Positions 50,570 to 59,502 of a DNA stretch of 64,000 nucleotides are shown in pieces. The DNA is taken from assembly GCA_016281495.1 (NCBI GenBank), contig JAEEIU010000057.1:1-64000 (forward strand), given 5' to 3'. This DNA comes from Treponema sp. (GTDB taxonomy: Bacteria > Spirochaetota > Spirochaetia > Treponematales > Treponemataceae). A program made the position numbers and the translations under genes. Within the stretch, counting starts at the first letter, position 1; each line of letters opens with the position of its first letter. The notes below the pieces were generated by a model. It made no database searches and was not told the origin of the DNA. It saw only the letters and a program-made list of their open reading frames with translations.

Positions 50570-52360
50570 CTATTCAACAATCTCAAAGAAGTCGAATTCA
50601 CCGGGAGTTACACGTCCATAGAAAACGGATTCAGTTTTAGCCACACCATCCTTACCAGGGAGGCCTTCCTTAACATAAAGGGGTTTCAATGCCTGTGGCT
50701 TGAACATTGCAGGCCTGTCGCTATCCGGTATATGCCTAAGTTCCCTGATTTTGCCGTTAATGTGGACCTGAATGTCCTGTGGAGTGCATCCATCCCAGGC
50801 ATAGCAGTAAACGCCGAAGGTTTTATTGTCGTAGGTGAACAGGGAGATTCCGCTTCCACCGTCCATCCAGATGCCAGATACATCAAGCTCTTTCCTGAAT
50901 GCATTAAGGACAGCCTGTGGCAGGATATACAGCTTGGAAGGCATTTCCGGCAGGGACATCACTGTAAAACGGCCTTTTCCGTATGTATCATAGCAAAGAA
51001 TGCTCTCGTGGTATTCACCGTGGCCTGCGTTCATGATTGACCATGTGGCATTGTTGCGGTGCTCCAGAAGCGGAAATTCAACAGACTCTGCTGATTTTAC
51101 ATAGTTTTTGAAGTGGGGGTGCTCTCCTGGAGTCTGGAACTCATCTGCGCTCAAAGTCCTGTCCGTATACCTTACGCTTGTAAGCTCCGTAATCTCAGGA
51201 TATTTCTTTAGTGCACCAATCATGAACCTTGATGTGGCAACGACATGTCCTCCCGATGCCACAAAACGACGGATCTTATCCACAATTTCCTTATCCTCAA
51301 GGGATGCCGCTGTAACCATGACTTTCCTGTCTGTATTTGCATTGTACTCCGGGAAATCACACACAGGCTCCATCGGGATTCCGACCATTCCGATAAAATC
51401 TTCAATGTGGTCATCCTCCTGGGAATTAAACGGTATGTAAACCTTTAGTCCGCATGGATTTCCAAGCCTGTCAAGAACCCTGTCAAGTTTATCGTACATG
51501 AAGCCAAGTGGTGTCGCCAGCTTGTTGCCTGCAATTGCCGGCCAACAGAACATCATGATTTCCTTTGGCTTTGCAAAGGCTGTAAGATAGGCCTGCTCAA
51601 GATATGTGTCGAACCTGTCGCAGTCAAAAGGATCAAACCATCCGCCACCGTTCCTGCCGGGTGCCACACTTTCAAAATAACGCATAAGGGAATAGCTCAA
51701 ATAACGCGGAAGATGCTGGTCTGTCAAAGCCCCATGACGGGTTTCTGTTCCCGTGTAGATTGAGTCAAAAATCTCGCGCTGCTGTCCTGGATTATATCCT
51801 GTCTCCTGAAAGCCCTCGCGCCAGTTGGGATATTTGATTATTATGTTGACCTTGGGATTAACTTTTTTTGCGGGCTTTATGATGAGGTTTTCTGAAACTT
51901 CAAGCATTTTTGCAAGACGGAATTCCTTCCAGCTGCGGTTCCCCTTTTCGCGTATGCAATCCTCACACATGCACTGGGTAAAGAAAAAGTCATCGATTAT
52001 GAATTCATCAAAAAGGGATGCCGTATACTCACTTATTTCCTTTAGGCGAGCACGCATCGGCTCATTGCAATAGCAGAATGTGTTGAAAAGACGCTGACGT
52101 TTTTTATCTTCTTCATTGAGGTTCGGGGTCACAGTTGTTATGCCGCCAGAAACTTCAATTCCGTACTCATCCATAACCTTCTTTACCATCTCGACTTTTT
52201 CACGGATGGCAAATTCATCGCGATAGGACTCAAGATAAATCTTGTCTATCTTAACATATTTCTGCAAAAAATCAGCATCCTTACGAAGCTGTTCTTCTGT
52301 CACTTGATTTACCCAACGGGCAACACAATAAGTTACGGTCTTGAAATTTTTGTAAAACAT
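50570..52360 (-). CDS. Glycoside-hydrolase-like protein (barrel plus trimerisation-like domain)
   Basis: A 596-residue cytosolic protein without signal peptide. The N-terminal about 330 residues look like a TIM-barrel glycosidase-like domain: KIYLESYRDEF near 39-49, FDEFIIDDFFFTQCMCEDC (about 118-136, with a CxCxxC patch), YFESVAPGRNGGGWFDPFDC. Residues about 340-450 resemble the beta-galactosidase trimerisation / class I amidotransferase-like fold (VMVTAASLEDKEIVDKIRRF, ASGGHVVATSRF). The C terminus is beta-rich. Catalytic carboxylates cannot be fixed by eye, and the precise GH family is not recognised. It follows 41 bases after a DUF624-like membrane gene, a pairing seen in oligosaccharide-utilisation loci. 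Confidence 0.6.
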   Translation of the reverse strand: MFYKNFKTVTYCVARWVNQVTEEQLRKDADFLQKYVKIDKIYLESYRDEFAIREKVEMVKKVMDEYGIEVSGGITTVTPNLNEEDKKRQRLFNTFCYCNEPMRARLKEISEYTASLFDEFIIDDFFFTQCMCEDCIREKGNRSWKEFRLAKMLEVSENLIIKPAKKVNPKVNIIIKYPNWREGFQETGYNPGQQREIFDSIYTGTETRHGALTDQHLPRYLSYSLMRYFESVAPGRNGGGWFDPFDCDRFDTYLEQAYLTAFAKPKEIMMFCWPAIAGNKLATPLGFMYDKLDRVLDRLGNPCGLKVYIPFNSQEDDHIEDFIGMVGIPMEPVCDFPEYNANTDRKVMVTAASLEDKEIVDKIRRFVASGGHVVATSRFMIGALKKYPEITELTSVRYTDRTLSADEFQTPGEHPHFKNYVKSAESVEFPLLEHRNNATWSIMNAGHGEYHESILCYDTYGKGRFTVMSLPEMPSKLYILPQAVLNAFRKELDVSGIWMDGGSGISLFTYDNKTFGVYCYAWDGCTPQDIQVHINGKIRELRHIPDSDRPAMFKPQALKPLYVKEGLPGKDGVAKTESVFYGRVTPGEFDFFEIVE

Positions 52361-52401
52361 TTAAAACTCCCCCTATCCTCTACCAGAGTCTTGAATATCT
52401 G

Positions 52402-53268
52402 CTATTCCTTCCACGGGAAAAACAAAGTCCTAAGTTTCCTTGTTCCAAGAAGCTTCCTGTCCTTTTGCAAAAGCTGCTCCCACGGTACCTGACGTCTCTG
52501 CTCCTTAGTCATTCCTGGGTTCACCTCATACCAGTCATATTTATACATCCTCAGGTGCAGTGCATTTGTGACGCAAACCTGAATGCCAGAAAAACTCGGC
52601 ATAAGGCTCAAGGTCAATATTGTAATCAGAACGTTAAGTAAATTTATCAACGCCATTCCGACTGTAAACCAGAAATTGTCAAAAAACAGGATGAATGATT
52701 TTTTAAGGCATTTCCTGAATCCATTATGTAGGACATTCCGCACAGCCATGAACCACTGCAAGCCCAGCAAAACAAAAACCAGAATCCAGAAGACAAAAAA
52801 TGCCAGAATCAGGCCCATGAAACTGCCGGTAGTAGCATCCTCAGAGAACGACAGGGTCAGATAAAACGGAATGCTTACAAAGGCAACGATAATCAGCATG
52901 CCGAATAAAAATCCAAAAAGGAGCCCGTCCTTAATTGAAGGTATTATATTTCCAAAGAAATCAGCTAATTTCGGTGCAGAATAATTTGAGATTTTTTCCG
53001 CACTCTTACCCTGTGCAAATATAAAGACATGCAGAATCATGCTGAAAACAACTATTGCAAGCCCAAGAACAAGAATCTTGATCCTATCCGGTATTTCAAG
53101 CGTACAAAGTTCAAGAAAGCCAAACACTCCGCTCAAAATCAGGACTGTATAAATCACGTTTATGAGGAGGAGATGAAAAAGATTGTCCCATATGTCAAAG
53201 AAATTCTTTTTAAATAAAAATCCAAACATACCTATAAAATACTTCATTTTCCCTAAAACTTCAAGCAT
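52402..53268 (-). CDS. DUF624/YesL-like membrane protein
   Basis: A 288-residue membrane protein with about six hydrophobic segments: LFHLLLINVIYTVLILSGVF, ILVLGLAIVVFSMILHVFIF, LLFGFLFGMLIIVAFVSIPF, LILAFFVFWILVFVLLGLQW, VGMALINLLNVLITILTLSL. A conserved-looking basic C-terminal tail (PWEQLLQKDRKLLGTRKLR) follows. The pattern resembles DUF624 (YesL) proteins found beside carbohydrate ABC transporters and glycosidases, and the next gene is glycosidase-like. ATG 53268 is the best guess; ATG 53247 (MKYFIGM) with AGGG upstream is an alternative. Function unknown. Confidence 0.6.
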   Translation of the reverse strand: MLEVLGKMKYFIGMFGFLFKKNFFDIWDNLFHLLLINVIYTVLILSGVFGFLELCTLEIPDRIKILVLGLAIVVFSMILHVFIFAQGKSAEKISNYSAPKLADFFGNIIPSIKDGLLFGFLFGMLIIVAFVSIPFYLTLSFSEDATTGSFMGLILAFFVFWILVFVLLGLQWFMAVRNVLHNGFRKCLKKSFILFFDNFWFTVGMALINLLNVLITILTLSLMPSFSGIQVCVTNALHLRMYKYDWYEVNPGMTKEQRRQVPWEQLLQKDRKLLGTRKLRTLFFPWKE

Positions 53269-53316
53269 AATTGACAAATCGGGAAAAACAATTTAGATTC
53301 AAATTGGAGGAAGATT

Positions 53317-53757
53317 ATGGAATTTACGGAATCAACAGTCGTCTCGCTTATTTCACACCTGCATGCAATAACCGCTGATTTTACCAATGCAAAGCTGGCG
53401 GACAAGAATTTGGTTTCATCACATGGTTTTATCCTCTACCTGCTGTCGCTTAACAGGACAATGACAAAGACGGAGATTGCAAAGGCGACAAACCGGGACA
53501 AATCCACCACAACGGTTTTAATCCGCAAATTGATTGACGAGGGCCTTGTACAGGAAAACTCCAGCAAAACCGATGCAAGGACAAAAATCATATCACTTAC
53601 AGCCAAAGGACGTTCCCTGAACAAATTGACTTCCTCCATATCCGAGGACCTTTTGTCGGTATGCTACAGGAATTTTACTCAAAAAGAAAAAAAGCAGCTT
53701 TTGGATTTGCTTCTTAAAATGAACTCCAATGTAGAAAACGAGCTGGAAAGGAAATGA
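53317..53757 (+). CDS. MarR-family transcriptional regulator
   Basis: A 146-residue winged-helix protein: LSLNRTMTKTEIAKATNRDKSTTTV forms the helix-turn-helix (about 48-68) and LIDEGLVQENSSKTDARTKIISLTAKG the wing (about 74-100), with dimerisation helices at both ends. GGAGGAAG precedes the ATG. It is immediately upstream of a nucleoside-type ABC transporter operon whose promoter holds an AT palindrome, so it probably controls that operon in response to a small ligand. Confidence 0.92.
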   Translation: MEFTESTVVSLISHLHAITADFTNAKLADKNLVSSHGFILYLLSLNRTMTKTEIAKATNRDKSTTTVLIRKLIDEGLVQENSSKTDARTKIISLTAKGRSLNKLTSSISEDLLSVCYRNFTQKEKKQLLDLLLKMNSNVENELERK

Positions 53758-53772
53758 TTTTTACCACGGGTA

Positions 53773-53801
53773 TTGACTTTTGTTTTATATAAAACTATAT
53801 T
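53773..53801 (+). promoter_or_regulatory. Promoter of the BMP transporter operon with embedded palindrome
   Basis: -35 TTGACT (53773-53778), 17-bp spacer, -10 TATATT (53796-53801). The spacer holds TTTTATATAAAA (53783-53794), a 12-bp perfect palindrome well placed for repression by the adjacent MarR-type protein. Confidence 0.7.
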
Positions 53802-53818
53802 TACATCAGAGGTCAATT

Positions 53819-54847
53819 ATGAAAAATAAAAAAAATATCGCAATTTTGTTTTTAGCAGCATTATCTGCTGCAGTATTCATGTCCGGCTGTTCCGGAAAAA
53901 AAGAGTCTAATGCACTTTCAATAGCAGTATTCGTTCCGGGAATCATGGCAGACTCCCCCACTTATGCAAATCTGGCAAAAGGTGTCCAGCAGGGTATTGA
54001 TGAATACAACGCAGGCATAACAGATGAATCAAAAAAGGCCAAAGTGTACATCATGGAAGCAGGTACAAATCAGGCTGAATGGTCAACAAAGCTTACAGCA
54101 CTTGCCGCTGACGGGAGCTATGGAGCCATCATATCATCCAATCCTTCAATTCCAGAACTGGCAGATCCAATCACCAAGCAGTTTCCTGAACAGAAATTCG
54201 TACTTCTTGACGGTGCCATGGACGGAAACCAGAACATCGCATGCATAAGCTATGACCAGAAGGAGCAGACATATCTTTCGGGCTATATCTCCGGTCTTTT
54301 GTCACAGAGCCACAAGGTAGCTGTTGTTGCAGCACAGGAATATCCTGTAATGAACAATGTGCTTTATCCTTACTATGCCCTGGGTGCATCAGATGCCGTT
54401 GCCGGAACCACATGTGATTTTAGGGTTGTAGGAAACTGGTATGACGGAACAAAGGGTGCAGAAATTACTGATGCCCTTGCACAGGCTGGAGTTGATGTAA
54501 TCATGCCTATATGCGGTGGTGCGGCACAGGGTGTCTTGTCATCTGCCGTGGAGAACGGAATCAAGCTTTCGTTTATTGACGAAAACTCTTTCGCAAAGGC
54601 CCCGGGAACTGTCATCTCCTCATGTTCCACAGAACAGGCCCTTGCATCAAAAGAAGCAACCCTTGCCTACCTTAACGGCAAAACTGAATGGGGTAAAACC
54701 CGCTATGTTGGAATTAGGGAAGGATACATCAATTTTATTCAGGATGATCCACTCTATGCCTCATCAGTACCAGAAGACGTAAGGGAAACAATGGCAAAGC
54801 TTGTAAAGGAAATCACTGACGGTACAAGGGAGATTCCAAAACTATAA
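53819..54847 (+). CDS. BMP/PnrA-family substrate-binding lipoprotein
   Basis: A 342-residue lipoprotein. The signal peptide ends in a lipobox (AAVFMSGC), then a basic SGKKES. The mature protein matches the Bmp/TmpC/PnrA family: GIMADSPTYANLAKGVQQGI, LLDGAMDGNQNIACISYDQKEQ and a C-terminal GIREGYINFIQDDP. In T. pallidum PnrA is a purine-nucleoside receptor, so nucleosides are the likeliest ligands. ATG 53819 is used because it begins the signal sequence and follows the promoter; upstream frame codons lie inside the promoter. The ATPase gene begins one base after its stop. Confidence 0.9.
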   Translation: MKNKKNIAILFLAALSAAVFMSGCSGKKESNALSIAVFVPGIMADSPTYANLAKGVQQGIDEYNAGITDESKKAKVYIMEAGTNQAEWSTKLTALAADGSYGAIISSNPSIPELADPITKQFPEQKFVLLDGAMDGNQNIACISYDQKEQTYLSGYISGLLSQSHKVAVVAAQEYPVMNNVLYPYYALGASDAVAGTTCDFRVVGNWYDGTKGAEITDALAQAGVDVIMPICGGAAQGVLSSAVENGIKLSFIDENSFAKAPGTVISSCSTEQALASKEATLAYLNGKTEWGKTRYVGIREGYINFIQDDPLYASSVPEDVRETMAKLVKEITDGTREIPKL

Positions 54848-56260
54848 ATGAACATCGGGCTTGAAAACATTTGCAAGAGCTACAAGCTAAAAACAGTCCT
54901 CCAGGATGTATCGCTCAATTTTCAAAGCGGCAAGATTCATGCCCTGCTCGGCGAAAACGGAGCTGGGAAAACAACACTTGCAAAAATACTTTCAGGCTCG
55001 ATTCAAATGACATCTGGAAAAATGTTTATAGAAGACCATGAAGTCATTTTTAAATCTGAGGCTGATGCGATAAAGGCAGGAATTGCAATTGTTCAGCAAA
55101 GGCCCCTTTTGGCTTCTTCATTAAACGTATGGGAAAATGTCCAGCTTGCAGAAGGAAAGAAAATCTACAGGGAAAAGCTTGATGAATTACAAAAACAATG
55201 GGCACCTTCACTTAACCTCAAAACAAAGATACGTGATCTGGGCGGAAACCATAGGTTCTATGCGGCTTTATTGTCTGCACTCATAAAAGATCCTGACTGC
55301 CTTATTCTTGACGAACCTTCTGCATTTTTGGATTCAAAAGAAAGGGATTTTCTTTATTCAAGGCTAAAGGAATTCTGTGCCGGCAAAAAGACTGTTATTG
55401 TCATTACCCACAGCATGGCAGAGGCAGCAAAGCATTCAGATACTGTCAGGATACTAAAGGAAGGCATCTTGTGGCGTGACTATAAGAGTTCAAAAGATTT
55501 CTCCGAGCAATATGAAAAAGACAGTTCAAGACATTCAGAGAATTTTGTTCTTGGAGGGAACGGTTCAAGGACATGCCTTAATTTTGTAAATATCTCAAGC
55601 CATCCCCAGAACAGGAGTGCCTTACTTGATGCAAACATAAAAGTAAAGTATGCGGAGATAACGGCTGTTCTAGGCCTCAAAGAAGCCGCAATAGACACTC
55701 TTGAAAACACAGTATGCGGAATTGAAACGGAAAAAGCAAAAGGCAAAGTTGAATACACATCGTTTGACGGGGAAACAACAGTTCTTGATTTACAGAAGAA
55801 TAAATATTCAACTGCGTTTTTACGCAAGCACAATGTGGCGATAATTCCAAGTGACAAAACTTTTAGGGCGGCAAATCCAAAACTGACTGTTGCAGAAATG
55901 CTTTCGACATATCAGAAAAAATTCAACAGGGATTATTGTATTTCACTTATAAACGAAGCAAAGGTAAACATACAGCCCGAAGAATCATGTTCAAACCTTA
56001 GCGGAGGAATGCTCCAGAGGCTTATAGTCGCACGAGAACTTTCCACAAACCCAAAGCTTGTGATATTGTGCAATCCCCTCCACGGTCTTGACGTACAGTC
56101 TCAGGCAGAACTCATAAAAAAAACTGTCAAACTTGCAAATGATGGTGCCGCTGTTTTAATCATTGGGGCACAGGATTTTCCCCTTACCATATGCAACAGG
56201 GTTTATTCCCTAGAGCAGGGATACACTCATCTTTCTTTTTCCAGGGAGGGAAACAATTGA
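54848..56260 (+). CDS. Dual-domain ABC transporter ATPase (nucleoside/sugar type)
   Basis: A 470-residue protein with two fused ABC domains. Domain 1 has a good Walker A (LLGENGAGKTTLAK, about 35-48) and Walker B (CLILDEPSAFLD), but its signature is degenerate (LGGNHRFYAAL instead of LSGGQ). Domain 2 has a degenerate Walker A (VLGLKEAAIDTLENT), an intact signature (LSGGMLQRLIVAREL) and Walker B lacking the catalytic Glu (LVILCNPLHGLD). So one composite site is complete (Walker A1 with signature 2), as in sugar/nucleoside importers of this type. The TTGA junction overlaps the first permease gene. Confidence 0.92.
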   Translation: MNIGLENICKSYKLKTVLQDVSLNFQSGKIHALLGENGAGKTTLAKILSGSIQMTSGKMFIEDHEVIFKSEADAIKAGIAIVQQRPLLASSLNVWENVQLAEGKKIYREKLDELQKQWAPSLNLKTKIRDLGGNHRFYAALLSALIKDPDCLILDEPSAFLDSKERDFLYSRLKEFCAGKKTVIVITHSMAEAAKHSDTVRILKEGILWRDYKSSKDFSEQYEKDSSRHSENFVLGGNGSRTCLNFVNISSHPQNRSALLDANIKVKYAEITAVLGLKEAAIDTLENTVCGIETEKAKGKVEYTSFDGETTVLDLQKNKYSTAFLRKHNVAIIPSDKTFRAANPKLTVAEMLSTYQKKFNRDYCISLINEAKVNIQPEESCSNLSGGMLQRLIVARELSTNPKLVILCNPLHGLDVQSQAELIKKTVKLANDGAAVLIIGAQDFPLTICNRVYSLEQGYTHLSFSREGNN

Positions 56261-57264
56261 AAAGCTTTTCGATAAAATCTTTCATGGCTCCGCTGGCAGG
56301 ACTTTCAGTTTGCATTCTCATAATAATCACATGCGGAAATAAACCGACAGAATCCATTTCACTTTTATTCACAGGAACTTTTACAAGCAAATATTATTTC
56401 GGACTCATGCTCAACACTGCATCCATGCTCATGATATCCGGCTCAGGTGCCTTGATTGCAATAAAGGGCGGCAACATGAACCTTGGCGGAGAAGGCCAGA
56501 TTTATGCTGGAGGCCTGATAGCAGGCTTGATTTTATCTTCCAATATGGGAGTTCATCCTGTAATACAGTTTACGATTGCCCTGATTCTTTCCCTTTTGAT
56601 TGGCTCATTCCTTACAGGGTTTTCTGCGGTACTAAAGGAATTACGTGGAACAGAAGTTTTACTTACAAGCTTTTTATTGAGCGCGGCAATAATTCCTCTT
56701 GCAGATGGATTAATTACATCTATCAACGGAAAAACAGACCAAAACCTGATAGCCCTTCCCTACATAAAGGATTGTTTTAAGATGCCAAGGATTCTATCTC
56801 CTTCACCTTTGACACCTGTAATTTTCCTTGCTCTGTCTTTCTGCATTCTTGCATTTTTGATATACACCAAAACCTTTGCAGGACGTAAAACCATAATCTG
56901 GGGAAAGGCACCTCTTTTTGCAAAATATAGCGGTTATTCTTCAAAATTAAACACTGCATCAACACTTTGCATCTCCGGATCTTTACATTCGCTTACAGGC
57001 TTTTTATCTGTTGCAGGAACTTATTACACATGTCATCAGGGCTTTTATTCCGGCATGGGCTGGAACGCATTGAGTGTGGCCTTGATTGCGTCAGGTAATC
57101 CAATATCCCTAATTCCATCGGCTTTGGTTCTGGCTTGGATTTATACTTCGGCAGACAGAGTTGGATTGACTCAGGGATTTAATTTTGACATCAGCGGAAT
57201 AGTACAAAGCTGCATTTTATTCTCCATCGCTATTCCATTTATCAAAAGGAGGAAAGAAAAATGA
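56257..57264 (+). CDS. ABC transporter permease (nucleoside-type), first subunit
   Basis: A 335-residue membrane protein of the BPD_transp_2 class used by BMP-type importers. About nine hydrophobic segments are visible, with the family stretch AIKGGNMNLGGEGQIYAGGL (about 64-83) followed by ELRGTEVLLTSFLLS and GMGWNALSVALIASGNP. The TTG at 56257 is taken as start: GGAGGG lies six bases before it and its TTGA overlaps the ATPase stop. Other starts upstream lie within the ATPase gene. It pairs with the next permease. Confidence 0.9.
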   Translation: MKSFSIKSFMAPLAGLSVCILIIITCGNKPTESISLLFTGTFTSKYYFGLMLNTASMLMISGSGALIAIKGGNMNLGGEGQIYAGGLIAGLILSSNMGVHPVIQFTIALILSLLIGSFLTGFSAVLKELRGTEVLLTSFLLSAAIIPLADGLITSINGKTDQNLIALPYIKDCFKMPRILSPSPLTPVIFLALSFCILAFLIYTKTFAGRKTIIWGKAPLFAKYSGYSSKLNTASTLCISGSLHSLTGFLSVAGTYYTCHQGFYSGMGWNALSVALIASGNPISLIPSALVLAWIYTSADRVGLTQGFNFDISGIVQSCILFSIAIPFIKRRKEK

Positions 57265-58103
57265 ATGTTGTCCTGTCGCTTATTTTGACCGCTTCTCCCC
57301 TTCTGCTGATTACCCTTGGTGCATTGATAAGTGAATATGCGGGCCGTCTTGCAATGTTCATGGAATCCATAATCAATCTGGGAGCCTTCTTTTGCTTTGT
57401 TTTCTCGCTTAAGTTCAACTCACTGTTCCTTGGAATCGTCCTTTCGGTCCTTATATGCACTTTAATTGTTTTTATACTTGATCTTATCTCTACAAAGCTC
57501 AATGCATCGGTATTCCTTATTTCAATCGCAATAAATCTTTTGCTTTCCGCCTTATGTTCTTTCCTGTCCGCGCAGATTTTTGGGACCAGAGGAGTTCTTT
57601 ACGACCAGAACTTTGTTTTCTCCCAGACAAACGCTAAAATAATTTCCTCTGTCTTCTGCTACATTTCTTCTTTTGCAATCATCTTTACGCTTTACTTTAG
57701 CCGTACTGGATTAAAGATAAGGATTACAGGAAGTGATCCGGATGTCTTGAGCGCACAGGGAAACAACCCCATGAATTTTAGATTCCTTTCCTGGATTATA
57801 GCTTCCAGTGCAGGAGCATTGGCTGGTTGTGCATATGCGATGCGAATATCGTCTTTTGTTCCAGGGATGTCTGGCGGAAGGGGATGGACAGCTTTGGCGG
57901 CTGTATTTCTTGGACGGAAAAATCCTCTTTTTGTGATAGGAGCGGTTTTTGTCTTCTCCATAGCAGAATATGCATCTTCCTACATCCAGAACATTTCTGT
58001 TTTCGAGCACATTCCTTCTTCTGTATTATTGGCTTTGCCTTATATCATTTCTCTTGTACTCATCCTGATCATTCCACAAAAAAAGCAGCTTGAAGAAAAA
58101 TAA
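57261..58103 (+). CDS. ABC transporter permease (nucleoside-type), second subunit
   Basis: A 280-residue membrane protein of the same permease class. Motifs are TLGALISEYAGRLAMFMESIIN (trimmed here to LGALISEYAGRLAMFMESI, about 16-34), near-family text RITGSDPDVLSAQGNNPM (about 154-171) and GMSGGRGWTALAAVFLGRKNP (about 203-223). ATG 57261 overlaps the TGA of the first permease by four bases. GGAGG lies eight or so bases upstream. It is the last gene of the importer operon and converges on the TolC gene. Confidence 0.9.
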   Translation: MNVVLSLILTASPLLLITLGALISEYAGRLAMFMESIINLGAFFCFVFSLKFNSLFLGIVLSVLICTLIVFILDLISTKLNASVFLISIAINLLLSALCSFLSAQIFGTRGVLYDQNFVFSQTNAKIISSVFCYISSFAIIFTLYFSRTGLKIRITGSDPDVLSAQGNNPMNFRFLSWIIASSAGALAGCAYAMRISSFVPGMSGGRGWTALAAVFLGRKNPLFVIGAVFVFSIAEYASSYIQNISVFEHIPSSVLLALPYIISLVLILIIPQKKQLEEK

Positions 58104-58116
58104 TATTAGGGTACAA

Positions 58117-59502
58117 TTAAAGCCTTCCGCCAGTAAGATAATCTAAAGTCAGGCAGTTTACATACATATCGGTCTGCAATTGATATGATGTAATCGTATC
58201 GGTGAGTTTTTGAATCTTTGCCTTTAACACATCTATCTCTGTTCCGTATCCTGCCTTGTATTCACTTTCGTGCAGTTTTAGCTTAAGTTCGTCATTTTCT
58301 ATCAGAAGCTTTTGATATTTCCATTTGCTTTCTGCAAGCGCCATGTCAGAATAAGCTGTTGCAGCCGCCATCTTTATCTGCAGGACAGAATCATTGTATT
58401 GGTTAATTGCGACATTCAGGTCATCTTCTTTTCTTTTTACATTCCTTATCGCTTTTCCGCCGTCCCAGACAGTGGCACGTATTCCAAGTGAAAAATTCAA
58501 TGAATATTTCCCATAATCATTCCATTCATCTTGAATTAAGGGGAAACGCTGGCCTGTATACCCAATTGAAGACTGTAATGCAATGTCTGGTTTCCAGTAC
58601 ACAGAGGCATCTGCAATTTTTTTTGCAAGTTTGGATGTTTCAATCAAAGCATTAAGTATTTTAATCTGATCGTTATCCTCGTTTACGGCATGATCCTCTA
58701 TGGTTGAACGTGTAAGCGACAGAAATGTCTTGAGCTTTTTTTCATCCGGAATAAAATTTATCTGAGATAGATCAACTTCTCCTGAAATCATTTTTTGTAT
58801 CTCTATCAGCTGAATCTCTTTTTCCCTCTGGAGATTCTTTTTTGCAATGTCCACTTCCTGTGCCTGAAGCTTTGCATTCAATACATCCTGATTCAACAAT
58901 AGTCCGTTGTTTGCATAGGCCTGAGAAATATCTACAAGCCTCTTTGCATACACCGACTGTTCATCCAATATCTTTTCAATTTGATTTAGAAAATAAACAG
59001 CCGTTTCCCTTGTCAGCAATTCAATTTCTTTTTTCCTTATCAAATCTTTTTTCTGCAAGAGCCTTATTTCTGCAACCTGTTCATAGAGCTTTACTGCATT
59101 AGTCAACTTGCCCCAAGTAAAAATCGGTTGTGTAAGATTCAGTTGGAAACTGTACAGGGTATGTTCCATTCCTTCATAAACGATAATAGAACGATCTTCA
59201 GGCAGTGTAACATTATATCCATATCCCTGACTTGACAAAGAAGAAATAACATCTTGTGCGCTTACGGCAACTTCACCGATTGGAGGATTTACCATGTATG
59301 TCCCGCTTATCTGAAAATCAATAGCAGGACCAAGGCCACCCTTTGCATCCTTTACATCGAGGCATGCCTGCATGTAATCTGATTCGGCCTTGATTATTTC
59401 CGCATTATTTTGATAAAGGCTTTCTAGAAGTTCTTCCTGCGTATAAGGAAAACACAATGAGGAAATGACAGAAAGAATTACAATCAGCTTATTTTTTTTC
59501 AT
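58117..59502 (-). CDS. TolC-family outer-membrane efflux protein
   Basis: A 461-residue outer-membrane factor. A signal peptide (LIVILSVISSLCFPYTQEE) is followed by two internally related halves of long helices: ELLESLYQNNAEIIKAESDYMQ and a second copy near IKILNALIETSKLAKKIADA. Short beta strands occur between them (FSLGIRATVWDGGKAIRNV). The C-terminal half ends in VNCLTLDYLTGG. The length is typical. The start overlaps the RND pump gene by 14 bases; with the adaptor upstream it makes a tripartite exporter across both membranes. Confidence 0.92.
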   Translation of the reverse strand: MKKNKLIVILSVISSLCFPYTQEELLESLYQNNAEIIKAESDYMQACLDVKDAKGGLGPAIDFQISGTYMVNPPIGEVAVSAQDVISSLSSQGYGYNVTLPEDRSIIVYEGMEHTLYSFQLNLTQPIFTWGKLTNAVKLYEQVAEIRLLQKKDLIRKKEIELLTRETAVYFLNQIEKILDEQSVYAKRLVDISQAYANNGLLLNQDVLNAKLQAQEVDIAKKNLQREKEIQLIEIQKMISGEVDLSQINFIPDEKKLKTFLSLTRSTIEDHAVNEDNDQIKILNALIETSKLAKKIADASVYWKPDIALQSSIGYTGQRFPLIQDEWNDYGKYSLNFSLGIRATVWDGGKAIRNVKRKEDDLNVAINQYNDSVLQIKMAAATAYSDMALAESKWKYQKLLIENDELKLKLHESEYKAGYGTEIDVLKAKIQKLTDTITSYQLQTDMYVNCLTLDYLTGGRL

